A DNA stretch of 19,321 bases from CAZOAR01 sp964577985 (GCA_964577985.1 CAZOAR010000046.1:1-19321), one strand, 5' to 3'; positions 1 through 8,136 are shown, numbered from the stretch's first letter. Numbers and translations: made by a program. The notes: generated by a model not told the origin, from the sequence alone.

Positions 1-150
1 CTGTCGGACGAGGATTTTCAATCCAGGATCGGAAAGGCTTCCATGATCCCCGACAGCGAGAGAACCGGAAGCGAGAAAGAAGGTGGACTGAAATGGGATA
101 ACGCGCGAACTGCTGGGAATTCAAAAAGTGCGGAAGAGAAGCATGAATAG
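1..150 (+). CDS. 3' end of an unidentified CDS (partial)
   Basis: Reading frame 1 is open from the first base and ends at TAG 148-150, giving 49 residues of the C-terminus of a gene that begins outside the window. The tail is hydrophilic and charged (starts LSDEDFQSRIGK, ends KSAEEKHE), with no transmembrane segment or recognisable motif. It lies 41 bp upstream of cheA on the same strand, so it is probably part of the same chemosensory operon. A methyl-accepting chemotaxis protein, CheW or CheR tail would fit the position, but nothing in the residues shows which. That this frame is coding is inferred from its being open to the window edge and from the close spacing. Confidence 0.5.
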   Translation: MSDEDFQSRIGKASMIPDSERTGSEKEGGLKWDNARTAGNSKSAEEKHE

Positions 151-191
151 AGGGGAAAGAAACGCCGAGAACCCCGGGAGTGGAGTTCACA

Positions 192-2351
192 ATGGCTTTT
201 GACAAGACAAGGTTCCTCGATCAATTCAGGACAGAGACACGGGAACACATGCAGCACCTCTCCGACGGGCTTCTCAAACTCGAGAAGGAACCTGAGAAGA
301 AAGAAGTCCTCGAGACGATGATGAGGGAGGCCCACACGATAAAGGGGTCCGCCGCGATGATGGGCTATGAGAAACTCGCGAACATAGCACATGGGATGGA
401 AGACGGGATGGAGAAGGCGTTGAACGGTGAGCTCCTCATGGACAGGGCTCATTTCGATCTCCTCTTCCGATGCCTCGATTCCATGGAGCCACTCCTTGAG
501 TCTAACCGGCCCGGAGAAGATCGCAGGATCGAGATGCCTGTGGTCGAGGATATATGTCGGGAGATTGATGAGATCTTTGCCGGCAAAGGCCCGGAATTGA
601 CGAAAAAAAAGAGAGACATCGGGACGAGCAGGGTAATCAAGAAAAAATCTCCGAACGCGAAGAAGAAGACAGAGACCCGCACCGCCGGACGAAAGGAAAA
701 AGGCAAGCCCCGATCGTTGCCCCGGGCGGAAAAAAGCATCCGTGTCGACATTGACAGGCTGGACAGACTCATGAATCTGTCCGGTGAGTTTGGAATTGCC
801 CGATTGCGGTTGAAAGAGCTGTTGAGAACCATGCTCAGGAAGGCGGAATCCGGTGAGGCTGTTCCTGATGATGTTGTGTCTCTACTGGGTGACTTGAGCT
901 CAGTCGACGAAAAAATAGGCTCGCTGACGTCGAACCTGCAGATAGAGACAATGGGTGTCAGGACTGTACCGGTATCGTATCTCTTCAACACGTTTCCGAG
1001 GGCGATGAGGGACCTGGCGACTAAAAAGGGCAAGGAGGTGGAGTTCGAGGTGAGGGGGAAGGAAACACAACTCGACAAGGGTATCATAGACGAGTTGAGA
1101 GATCCCCTGCTTCACCTGCTGAGAAACGCCGTCGATCATGGGATGGACACCCCGCGGGAACGTCTCGATAAGAAAAAGCCCGAGAGGGGCAGGATTGTAT
1201 TGAGTGCCTGCCAGATGGGTTCTCAGGTCGTCATCGAGGTCTCCGACGATGGGAGGGGGATAGACAGGGAAGCTGTCGGAAGAAAGGCCGCCAGCGTGGG
1301 CCTGGTGCCGGCGGAAGAGATAGACACCCTGTCGGACGATCGAATATTTCAACTCATATTTACGCCCAACTTCAGCACATCCGAGGAGTTGACGGAGACA
1401 TCCGGGAGGGGTGTAGGCCTTGATGTCGTCAAGGATAAGCTCGGCAAACTGAAGGGAACGATTGAAGTCGAGTCCGCGCCCGACCGGGGAACGACGTTCA
1501 AGCTTACGCTTCCGCTGACACTGGCGATCGCCGAGAGCCTTCTGGTGGCCTCCGGACCGGAACTATTCGCTGTTCCCCTCGACAATGTCGTCGAAACGGT
1601 TCGGATATCCCCGGAAGATATCACTACGGTCGGCGGGAATGAGGCAATCGCGGTTCGAGGTCGGATTACTCCTCTCGTCAGGCTCAACGAATTGTTCGGA
1701 CTCCCGATGAAAGGCATAGTGGAGAAGAGGTTCTTCCCGGTCGTTATCCTCCAGGTTCTGGACAGGAGAGCTGGCCTGCTGGTGGATGAACTGCTCGGTC
1801 GTCAGGAGATCATCAGGAAATCGCTCGGCTACCCATTGATGAAAGTCAGGGATATCGCCGGAGCGACAATCCTCGGCAGCGGCAGGGTCACACTGATACT
1901 CGATATCCCATCGATACTTGAGTCGCTGGACGGAGCGGAGCGCAGGGGTTCGGTCGTCAGAGAAAGACCCGTGCGCCGTGTAGAGAAGAGGCGAATCCTC
2001 GTTGCGGAAGACTCTCTGAGCACGGCGACCCTCGAAAAGGAGATTCTGGAATCGGCGGGTTATTCCGTAGCTCTCGCGCGCGATGGTCAGGAGGCCGTCG
2101 ATATGGCTGCAAAGGAGGATTTCGATCTCATTATTACCGACATACTGATGCCGAGGATGGATGGGTTCGAATTGACGACGCGACTGAAGGAGGATGGGAA
2201 ATGCCGGGACATACCGGTGATCATTGTCACCACGCGCGAGAGTGATGAGGACAGGATAAGGGGTCTCGAGGCCGGTGCGGATGCCTATATCCTGAAGAGC
2301 GAGTTTACATCGGAGGAATTGCTCGGGAGAATCGAAAGGCTCGCCGGGTAG
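192..2351 (+). CDS. cheA: Hybrid chemotaxis histidine kinase CheA with C-terminal receiver domain
   Basis: CheA-type kinase that autophosphorylates on an HPt histidine and passes phosphate to receivers. Start ATG 192 is preferred: GGAG lies 6 bases upstream. An in-frame GTG at 180 would add four residues. Numbered from the ATG: an HPt domain with the phosphorylated His48 in AHTIKGSA; a lysine-rich linker (about 135-180) in place of a clear P2 domain; a P3 dimerisation helix (RLDRLMNLSGEF); an HATPase with N-box Asn312 (NAVDHGMD), DDGRG at 352-356 and GRGVGLDVV at 405-413; a CheW-like P5 region (about 447-580); and a receiver with acidic pair Glu606/Asp607, phospho-acceptor Asp650 and Lys702. 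The fused receiver and missing P2 are typical of alternative chemosensory systems. The target (motility, pili or gene expression) cannot be told from sequence. cheB follows 63 bp later. Confidence 0.95.
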   Translation: MAFDKTRFLDQFRTETREHMQHLSDGLLKLEKEPEKKEVLETMMREAHTIKGSAAMMGYEKLANIAHGMEDGMEKALNGELLMDRAHFDLLFRCLDSMEPLLESNRPGEDRRIEMPVVEDICREIDEIFAGKGPELTKKKRDIGTSRVIKKKSPNAKKKTETRTAGRKEKGKPRSLPRAEKSIRVDIDRLDRLMNLSGEFGIARLRLKELLRTMLRKAESGEAVPDDVVSLLGDLSSVDEKIGSLTSNLQIETMGVRTVPVSYLFNTFPRAMRDLATKKGKEVEFEVRGKETQLDKGIIDELRDPLLHLLRNAVDHGMDTPRERLDKKKPERGRIVLSACQMGSQVVIEVSDDGRGIDREAVGRKAASVGLVPAEEIDTLSDDRIFQLIFTPNFSTSEELTETSGRGVGLDVVKDKLGKLKGTIEVESAPDRGTTFKLTLPLTLAIAESLLVASGPELFAVPLDNVVETVRISPEDITTVGGNEAIAVRGRITPLVRLNELFGLPMKGIVEKRFFPVVILQVLDRRAGLLVDELLGRQEIIRKSLGYPLMKVRDIAGATILGSGRVTLILDIPSILESLDGAERRGSVVRERPVRRVEKRRILVAEDSLSTATLEKEILESAGYSVALARDGQEAVDMAAKEDFDLIITDILMPRMDGFELTTRLKEDGKCRDIPVIIVTTRESDEDRIRGLEAGADAYILKSEFTSEELLGRIERLAG

Positions 2352-2414
2352 TGAACGTTCGACAGATGGATTGCTTCGGGGTGGGGGTAGAGAAGGGGAT
2401 GAGGAGGAGAAGAA

Positions 2415-3440
2415 GTGGCTGAGAAGATTCAAGTCCTGATTGTTGATGATTCCGACTTCATTCGCGGAACGCTTCTGTCCATATTAGATGCTGACCCGTC
2501 GATAGATGTCGTGGGGACGGCCACAAACGGAGAGGAGGGCCTGGAGAAGACACTCGCGCTGAAGCCTAACGTCGTCACGATGGACCTGGAGATGCCCGTC
2601 ATGAGCGGCTTCGAGGCGGTCGAAAGGATCATGAGGGATGGCCCCACTCCGATAATAGTCGTCAGCAGTATGAGCCGCGATTCCATTATCAGAACGCTCG
2701 ACGCTGGCGCCATGGATTTTGTCTCGTTGTCGCAGGGGGTGGAGGGCATAGCCGAAGACCTCGTGAAGAAAGTCAAGATCGCCTCCCGTGTCAGGGTGCT
2801 CAAGCGTATCAAGACGCGCCGTGAGTTGAAGCCGGAGATAATCGAGGAGACGGGGTGCGGATTCAAAATTATAGCGGTTGGCGTATCGACCGGTGGACCC
2901 CAGGCCCTCAAGGCGTTCTTCTCCAGTATTCCCGCTGATTTTCCCGCGGGCATCCTGGTTGTTCAGCACATGTCACCGGGATTCATAGAGGGGATGGTAG
3001 AGTGGCTGAGAAGTTATTCGTCCGCCGATATTCGTGTTCCAGGGCAGTGGGATGTCCTCGAAAGGGGCATGGCCTTCGTGGCGCCGGATTCCCGTCATAT
3101 GGAGATTCTCGCAGACGGAGAGATTCGCCTCAGCAGCGACGGGAGCAATAATTCCCTGCATGTTCCGTCCATAGATATCATGATGAAATCTGTAGCCGCG
3201 GCCTATGGAAAGGACGCCGTAGGGGTCCTCATGACCGGCATGGGAAAGGATGGTGTCGAGGGAATGCGGGCGATCCGGCAGGCTGGGGGGGTTACAATCG
3301 CGCAGGACGAAGAGTCATCCGTCATATTCGGCATGAACAGGGTGGCGATCGAGGAGGGGATTGTCGACAGGGTGGTGCCGCTCGAGGAAATCTCCACGGA
3401 TATAATCAGAGCGGCGAGAAGGGGGAGTTCAGGTGTATAG
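2415..3440 (+). CDS. cheB: Chemotaxis protein-glutamate methylesterase CheB
   Basis: Two-domain response regulator that demethylates (and deamidates) glutamates of chemoreceptors. Start GTG 2415 has a purine-rich GAGGAGGAGA just upstream. The N-terminal receiver (1-120) has the acidic pair Asp11/Asp12 and phospho-acceptor Asp57 (VTMDLEMP). The C-terminal methylesterase (about 150-335) has the Ser-His-Asp triad: Ser158 in GVSTGGPQAL, His185 in VVQHMSPGF and Asp279 in MTGMGKDGVEGM, with spacing as in the Salmonella enzyme. The length, 341 residues, is normal. Odd point: after the beta-5 strand the usual DF(V/I)xKP reads DFVSLSQG, so the conserved receiver lysine and the proline after it are replaced (Leu105, Ser106). 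It is co-directional with cheA. No cheR is visible in the window. Confidence 0.95.
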   Translation: MAEKIQVLIVDDSDFIRGTLLSILDADPSIDVVGTATNGEEGLEKTLALKPNVVTMDLEMPVMSGFEAVERIMRDGPTPIIVVSSMSRDSIIRTLDAGAMDFVSLSQGVEGIAEDLVKKVKIASRVRVLKRIKTRRELKPEIIEETGCGFKIIAVGVSTGGPQALKAFFSSIPADFPAGILVVQHMSPGFIEGMVEWLRSYSSADIRVPGQWDVLERGMAFVAPDSRHMEILADGEIRLSSDGSNNSLHVPSIDIMMKSVAAAYGKDAVGVLMTGMGKDGVEGMRAIRQAGGVTIAQDEESSVIFGMNRVAIEEGIVDRVVPLEEISTDIIRAARRGSSGV

Positions 3441-3591
3441 TGTCCCCGTCGCAGGAATTGTACGATTCGCCACGGTGTCTCTGAGACGCCAGTCGGGATA
3501 GGCCCCGAGTCATCAGGCACCCATCCGAGCGGGCCTGCTTGATTTCTTTCGCATGCAATAACGAAGTCAACACCTGAGGAGGTATCGAGCG
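3441..3591 (+). other. cheB-cheY spacer with two potential RNA hairpins
   Basis: This 151-bp spacer has no gene. It can fold into GGTGTC (3474-3479) with GACGCC (3485-3490), a 6-bp stem containing one G.U pair and a 5-base loop. It also holds a 6-bp pairing of AGGCCC (3500-3505) with GGGCCT (3531-3536). Neither is followed by a T run, so they are not intrinsic terminators. They may be a leader or processing structure. I recognise no known riboswitch class. A clean AGGAGG at 3577-3582 serves the next gene. Confidence 0.35.
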
Positions 3592-3963
3592 ATGGAAGCA
3601 AACAAGATCCTGATAAGTGAAGACAGCACATCGATAAGGGAGATGCTGACCGTGCTCTTCGAAGAAGAAGGCTACACCGTTATCTCCGCGGAAGATGGAA
3701 TAGAGGCCCTCAACAAAGCGAGATCTGAGAGACCCGACCTGATCGTCCTTGACCTCATGATGCCGAGGATGGATGGATTCAAGGTGTGCCGGATGCTGAA
3801 GTTCGACGAGAGTTACAAGGATATACCTATCCTTATGCTCACGGCACGCTCCAGCGCCAACGACCGTTTGATGGGAGAAGAGGTCGGAGCTGACGCCTAT
3901 CTGATAAAACCTTTCGAACCGGATGAACTCCTGAAGGAGGTCGAGGAGTTGCTCTCCAACTGA
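3592..3963 (+). CDS. CheY-like single-domain response regulator
   Basis: A stand-alone receiver of 123 residues with no output domain. Start ATG 3592 follows AGGAGG at 3577-3582 with a 9-base spacer. All receiver residues are present: acidic pair Glu10/Asp11 (LISEDST), phospho-acceptor Asp54 (IVLDLMMPRMDGF), Thr84 (MLTAR) and Lys106 (LIKPFEP). Its position downstream of cheA and cheB suggests it takes phosphate from that CheA. Without an output domain it presumably acts by binding a partner such as a flagellar switch, pilus motor or another kinase. The symbol is left blank because paralogous CheY-type receivers are common and the target is unknown. Confidence 0.93.
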   Translation: MEANKILISEDSTSIREMLTVLFEEEGYTVISAEDGIEALNKARSERPDLIVLDLMMPRMDGFKVCRMLKFDESYKDIPILMLTARSSANDRLMGEEVGADAYLIKPFEPDELLKEVEELLSN

Positions 3964-4094
3964 GATCGGCGGTTCCATTACCTGCTGTTTTTCTACCCTT
4001 TTTCCTCGCTTCCCGTTATATTCCCTTCCATGCGGTCGAGAGACGATCGCGTACGATAACATTGTATTATATGTCCACATGAGGCTGGTCAGCA

Positions 4095-4559
4095 GTGATT
4101 TCCCGGGACAGATCATATACTATCCTTTGTTGCCTTCTGCCCCTCCTCGCCATGTTGATCCTCGGGTGTCAGCAGAGCAACGTCCTGATAGTGAGGGTCA
4201 TCGACGGTGACACCATCGTCACGGATGAGGGCGTGAGAATTCGCTATATCGGCGTAGACACGCCGGAACTGGGAAGGGGCGGGAAGATTGACGAACCCTT
4301 CGCGGTAGAAGCGAAGCAGTTCAATCGACAACTCGTCGAAGGCAGGAAGGTGCGTCTCGTCTTCGACAAGCAGATGAAAGATCGCTTCGGGCGGACCCTC
4401 GCGTATGTATATGTCGGGGAGACAATGGTCAACGAGGCACTGGTGGAAAGAGGTCTGGCCCGCGCGGCGGCCTATCCGCCTGACACGAGGCACCGTGGCG
4501 ATTTCGAGCGCCTTCAACGCGAGGCTGAGGCGAAGGGTCTGGGTATATGGGGAAGGTAG
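4095..4559 (+). CDS. Thermonuclease (SNase-like) lipoprotein
   Basis: Secreted staphylococcal-nuclease-family phosphodiesterase, 154 residues. The N-terminus is a lipoprotein signal: a hydrophobic stretch ending MLILGC, with Cys25 as the predicted lipidation site. The OB-fold nuclease core follows: VIDGDT (36-41) with the calcium-ligand aspartates; RIRYIGVDTPE with Arg50, Asp55 and Glu58; and DRFGRTLAYV with Arg100. Arg50, Glu58 and Arg100 match the catalytic Arg35, Glu43 and Arg87 of the S. aureus enzyme, including the 8-residue Arg-Glu spacing. The C-terminal helix region (LQREAEAKGLGIWG) is typical. The start is GTG 4095, with GAGG at 4081-4084 a little far upstream. The likely role is cleaving DNA/RNA at the cell surface or in the periplasm. 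It appears to be a single-gene unit. Confidence 0.88.
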   Translation: MISRDRSYTILCCLLPLLAMLILGCQQSNVLIVRVIDGDTIVTDEGVRIRYIGVDTPELGRGGKIDEPFAVEAKQFNRQLVEGRKVRLVFDKQMKDRFGRTLAYVYVGETMVNEALVERGLARAAAYPPDTRHRGDFERLQREAEAKGLGIWGR

Positions 4560-4565
4560 CGCGGC

Positions 4566-4594
4566 TTGACCTTCGATGCGGCCATGTGTAGATT
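4566..4594 (+). promoter_or_regulatory. Candidate sigma-70 promoter for the 4625-gltX-MATE unit
   Basis: TTGACC (4566-4571), a 17-base spacer and TAGATT (4589-4594) match the sigma-70 consensus at 5/6 and 4/6. It lies in the short gap between the nuclease gene and the next membrane-protein gene, about 25 bases upstream of the expected start site region for 4625. It was seen by eye only. Confidence 0.4.
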
Positions 4595-4624
4595 TACAGC
4601 CCTGATCAGATTTTCTTTCCCCGA

Positions 4625-5020
4625 ATGAATGCACAGACGGCAATAAACATGCAGATGACGCGAGAAATGGTAGAAATAAAGAGGGTGAAGATACGGTCCA
4701 TCATGAGGGTCGTTTTTCTCTTTCACGTCTTCGCAGGTCTTATTGTCGGCCTTCTCCTGAGCGCCGCCTGGGGGGTCGTCACCATATTTGATATGCAGGA
4801 GTTTGTCCCGTCGTTCCTCGGGGAACTGGAAGACCCGGAGACGGTCTCTCTGTTGATCCTCCTCTCGGTTACAGCAATAGCGTTCGGATTGGTGGGTGCC
4901 ATTGTCTGGTCTTTGATGACGCTATTGTACAACGTAATCGCGGGTTTTGTGAAGGGGATAACGATAGAAGTGGATGTCGGCAGGACTGAAGAGAAAGGAG
5001 ATCATGCTAATGGGGGGTAA
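4625..5020 (+). CDS. Small membrane protein, DUF3566-like
   Basis: 131 residues. A short N-terminal stretch (IKRVKIRSIMRV) leads into two hydrophobic segments (about 28-52 and 75-108). These are separated by a short acidic loop (FVPSFLGELEDPE), and the protein ends in LLYNVIAGFVKGITIEVD and a polar tail. This order, ending in a (L)YN-xx-(A/G)xxxGGI-type segment followed by a strand, resembles the DUF3566 transmembrane family best known from actinobacteria. Its function is unknown. The ATG at 4625 has no obvious Shine-Dalgarno sequence. In-frame ATGs at 4649, 4655 and 4667 are alternative starts. The 3' end overlaps the start of gltX by 11 bases, so the two are probably translationally coupled. 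Confidence 0.7.
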   Translation: MNAQTAINMQMTREMVEIKRVKIRSIMRVVFLFHVFAGLIVGLLLSAAWGVVTIFDMQEFVPSFLGELEDPETVSLLILLSVTAIAFGLVGAIVWSLMTLLYNVIAGFVKGITIEVDVGRTEEKGDHANGG

Positions 5021-6494
5021 CGTCAGGGTGCGGTTTGCGCCGTCGCCAACCGGATTCCTGCACGTCGGTGGCGCGAGGACAGCCCTTTTCAACTGGCTGT
5101 TTGCAAGGAAGGAAGGGGGCGTTTTCATCCTCAGGATCGAGGATACGGACGCGGAAAAGTCGTCGGATGAGATGGTCCGGGCGATCACGGATAGTCTGCT
5201 GTGGCTCGGCCTGAAATGGGATGAGGGCCCTCACTTCCAGTCGAAACGGGCCGGCAGACACCTGGAGGTAGCGGATCTCCTGCTGGAGAAGGGACTCGCG
5301 TACAGGTGCTTCTGCTCCAGGGAGAAGGTGGAATCGGGAAGGAATGCGGCAATGGAGCGGGGAGATCCCAAGGTCTACCCTGGATACTGTCGCGATCTGG
5401 CAAGCGATGTGGTGGAGAAGAAGCTCGAGTTGGGTGAGCCGTCCGTCCTGAGATTCAGGATGCCTCCGGGAGAGACTACCTTCAAAGACGCCGTCTATGG
5501 CGATGTGACGGTCGAAAACGCGATGATAGGCGACTTTGTGCTGCTGAGGGGAGACAGGAGTCCTACATATAACCTTGCTGTTGTCGTGGACGACTCGGAC
5601 ATGGCGATAACGCACGTCATTCGCGGGGAGGACCACCTCTCGAATACGCCGAAGCAGATCCACATCTACAAGGCCATGGGCGTTCGTCCTCCCGATTTCA
5701 TCCATCTGCCGCTCATCCTCGGGAGCGACAAGAGCAGACTCAGCAAGAGACACGGCGCGACGTCGGTCGGGGCCTACAGGGAGGAAGGAATCCTTCCGGA
5801 GGCGCTCTTCAATTTTCTCGCTCTTCTCGGATGGTCGCCGGGAGACGACAGGGAGCTGATGGGAGTGGAAGAGATAGTCGATTCTTTCTCTCTCGACCGG
5901 GTCAGCAGACGCGGCGCGATTTTCGACCCCGCGAAACTCGACTGGATGAACAGCCAGTATTTCTCCATTTCTTCAGCGGATCGTCTGGTTGAACTGGTCA
6001 CGCCGGTGCTGAAGGATGCCGGGCTCTTCGACCCGGCCTACATGGACAGGGAGGCGGAGTGGTATCGACAAGTCCTTCTCGTATTGAGAGACAGGGCACA
6101 TCATCTCAGCGACTTTGTAGCGTATGGCAGATCGTTTTTTACTGACGATTTCGACTACGATCCCGGGGCTGTGGCGAAGAGATGGAAGAAAGCCGGCACG
6201 GTTGATTACCTGTCGCGTTCCAGGGATGCCCTCGGGGCTTTGAGCGCGTTCACTCACGATGATATCGAGGCAGTCATTCGGAAGCTCGGGGAAGATCTGG
6301 GGGTTTCTGCGGCAAAACTGATCCATCCCGTGAGGGTGGCCGTGACAGGAAAGGCCGTGGGACCGGGCCTTTTCGAGCTCCTGGCACTTGTGGGAAAAGA
6401 GAAAACGATCAGCAGGATAGACCGCGCCATTGACTACCTGCGCTCCAATCCTGAATTGACCAGGCAGAAACCGGATCAGGTCTCCGGTAAGTGA
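5010..6494 (+). CDS. gltX: Glutamate--tRNA ligase
   Basis: Class I aminoacyl-tRNA synthetase charging tRNA-Glu (and perhaps tRNA-Gln if the organism uses the GatCAB route; not decidable here). 494 residues. The HIGH-type motif is FAPSPTGFLHVGGART near the N-terminus and the KMSKS-type motif is SRLSK at 242-246 (DKSRLSKRHG). A zinc-binding-like insert has CFC (Cys100, Cys102) and YPGYC (Cys127). The C-terminal half is the usual helical anticodon-binding region ending LLALVGKEKTISRIDRAI. ATG 5010 is chosen because AGGAG (4996-5000) is 9 bases upstream and homologues begin just before VRVRFAPSPTG. ATG 5004 would leave only 3 bases. It overlaps the preceding gene and shares a GTGA overlap with the following MATE gene. 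Confidence 0.96.
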   Translation: MGGNVRVRFAPSPTGFLHVGGARTALFNWLFARKEGGVFILRIEDTDAEKSSDEMVRAITDSLLWLGLKWDEGPHFQSKRAGRHLEVADLLLEKGLAYRCFCSREKVESGRNAAMERGDPKVYPGYCRDLASDVVEKKLELGEPSVLRFRMPPGETTFKDAVYGDVTVENAMIGDFVLLRGDRSPTYNLAVVVDDSDMAITHVIRGEDHLSNTPKQIHIYKAMGVRPPDFIHLPLILGSDKSRLSKRHGATSVGAYREEGILPEALFNFLALLGWSPGDDRELMGVEEIVDSFSLDRVSRRGAIFDPAKLDWMNSQYFSISSADRLVELVTPVLKDAGLFDPAYMDREAEWYRQVLLVLRDRAHHLSDFVAYGRSFFTDDFDYDPGAVAKRWKKAGTVDYLSRSRDALGALSAFTHDDIEAVIRKLGEDLGVSAAKLIHPVRVAVTGKAVGPGLFELLALVGKEKTISRIDRAIDYLRSNPELTRQKPDQVSGK

Positions 6495-7837
6495 TACGGG
6501 ACACACGGCTATTCAACTCTACCCTCCTCAGGATGGCGGCTCCCCTTGTCGTGTCGTTCCTGATGCGCTCCGCCTTCACGTTCGTCGACATGGCGTATGC
6601 GGCCACAATCGGCGATGCGGCCGTGGCGGCGATCGGCCTGACATTCCCTTTAGAATTCCTCATGATCGCCATATGGGTGGGGCTCTCCAATGGATTGACC
6701 TCCGCTCTCTCCAGGACAATGGCATCCGGAGAGGGCGGGAAGATCGAGCAGTATCTCGGGGCCTGCTGGAATCTCGTCAGGATTGTATCTCCCTTGTTTC
6801 TCCTCCTCGGTCTGGTCATAGGTTTCCTTGCCCCGAGGTTCGGGCTGGAGGAGGCCGTCTATCGGAATACCAGGATCTATGCCGGCGTCCTGATCGGGGG
6901 GTCCGCCTTCACTTCTTTCTGGTCTGTCATTCCAGATTCCATAGTAAAGGCGCACCAGGATACCCGATCCACGATGTGGGCGGGCATCATTTCTAATGTC
7001 ATCAACGTTATACTGAATACTGTTTTTCTCTTCGTCCTCCAGTGGGGAATTTTTGGAATTGCTCTCTCCACGGTACTCGGGCGCATCGGCGGGCTGTCCT
7101 ACGCACTAGTCCGGGCAAAGCGTCACGAGACGCGGCGAAAAGAGAGGGGAATGGACAACCGTGAAGGAATCGACCCGGCCCCTTACCGCGCCATATTATC
7201 TCTGGCAATTCCGGCATCCTTGATCTTTATGCTCTCCTCCGCGGAGATGGCGGTGGTGAACGCGTTGCTCATAGGTCTGGATGAGGCAACGGCGGCAATC
7301 GCCACATTTTCCATATACCAGAGAGTAGTGATGCTTGCACTCACCCCGATAATTGCCACGTCGGTTGCCATGCTTCCATATGCCGGCAGGTGCTTCGGTG
7401 AGAGAGACTATCGAGGCGTGCGGCGAGGTGTGCGAGAGGGATTGACTGCTGCGCTCCTCTATTCGCTTCTCGTTGTGACGCCTGCCCTGATCATCTGCGG
7501 CCCCTGGGTGGCCGATGCTCTGTCGGAGACATCTCTCACGGCGACGTTCAGTTCCGTGGCGTTGCGGCTGGTTCCCATGACCTGCCTGGTGGGAGCGCCC
7601 TTCCTCCTCCTCAGGCCGGTATTCGAGGCGATGGGAAGGGGAAAACCGGGGCTCGTAATCGCGTCGGTCAGGGTCCTCGTCCTCTCGGCTCCCTTCGCGT
7701 GGGCCGGAATGAAGGTAGCGGCGGGCATGAGCCTGCCCCCCATCTACGGTCTCATAGTCGGACTCCAGGCGGTGACCCTGTTGACGTCTGTCATTTTCTT
7801 CCTGTGGCTCTACCGCGTTCTGCGTTCCATGGAGTAG
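6491..7837 (+). CDS. MATE-family multidrug/metabolite exporter
   Basis: Integral inner-membrane protein of 448 residues, the usual MATE length, with about 12 hydrophobic segments in two similar halves. The N-terminal FNSTLLRMAAPLVVSFLM, the following VDMAYAATIGDAAVAAIGLTFP and the second-half SLAIPASLIFMLSSAEMAVVN are typical of the two MatE repeats. It couples export of an organic compound to a sodium or proton gradient. The substrate cannot be predicted. It starts at GTG 6491, overlapping the gltX stop codon (GTGA), so it is expected to be co-translated with gltX. No terminator is seen after its TAG. Confidence 0.92.
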   Translation: MIRDTRLFNSTLLRMAAPLVVSFLMRSAFTFVDMAYAATIGDAAVAAIGLTFPLEFLMIAIWVGLSNGLTSALSRTMASGEGGKIEQYLGACWNLVRIVSPLFLLLGLVIGFLAPRFGLEEAVYRNTRIYAGVLIGGSAFTSFWSVIPDSIVKAHQDTRSTMWAGIISNVINVILNTVFLFVLQWGIFGIALSTVLGRIGGLSYALVRAKRHETRRKERGMDNREGIDPAPYRAILSLAIPASLIFMLSSAEMAVVNALLIGLDEATAAIATFSIYQRVVMLALTPIIATSVAMLPYAGRCFGERDYRGVRRGVREGLTAALLYSLLVVTPALIICGPWVADALSETSLTATFSSVALRLVPMTCLVGAPFLLLRPVFEAMGRGKPGLVIASVRVLVLSAPFAWAGMKVAAGMSLPPIYGLIVGLQAVTLLTSVIFFLWLYRVLRSME

Positions 7838-7988
7838 AGCTCGCCCGAAGGATCCCGCAGAGACGCGCGGCAGCTGTCTGATACCACAAGGCCTGGTGCT
7901 TGAGTGGCGAGTGAGCCCGAGCGTTAGAAAGGACAAAAAGGGCGCTACCGGAGTAAGAGGACACTTGACACCTTGATCCATTCTCTAT

Positions 7989-8070
7989 GTCACTCCCGCT
8001 CTCGATGTTATTCCCGCTTGTCGGGAATCATATCGCACAATAAGGCCGATTCCGGACAAGCCGGAATGAC
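7989..8070. repeat. Palindromic intergenic repeat-like element (82 bp)
   Basis: The ends are an imperfect inverted repeat: GTCACTCC (7989-7996) against GGAATGAC (8063-8070), one mismatch. Inside are two hairpins: ATTCCCG (8010-8016) with CGGGAAT (8022-8028) around CTTGT, and ATTCCGG (8049-8055) with CCGGAAT (8061-8067) around ACAAG. GTCATTCC-ended, double-hairpin elements of this look are common dispersed intergenic repeats in environmental genomes. Only one intact copy is visible here, so repetitiveness is inferred. Confidence 0.6.
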
Positions 8071-8107
8071 ACGCAAAAAGTGGGGAAACTCCAGTCACGA
8101 TTTCTTG

Positions 8108-8136
8108 TTGACACGAGGAGATGGTTGGAGTATAAT
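8108..8136 (+). promoter_or_regulatory. Perfect-consensus sigma-70 promoter of the C25 peptidase gene
   Basis: TTGACA (8108-8113), exactly 17 bases, then TATAAT (8131-8136): 12/12 consensus bases at the optimal spacing. Transcription would begin near 8143, leaving a leader of about 155 bases before the GTG at 8300. It lies just downstream of the palindromic element. Confidence 0.85.

Noticed and set aside
3441..3591. Riboswitch (c-di-GMP or cobalamin type) before the cheY-like gene
   Set aside because: The conserved core sequences of those classes are not present; only generic hairpins are seen.
4042..4070. Promoter for the nuclease gene using TATTAT at 4065-4070
   Set aside because: The -10 is fair (5/6) but no acceptable -35 lies at the right distance, so it is not called as a feature.
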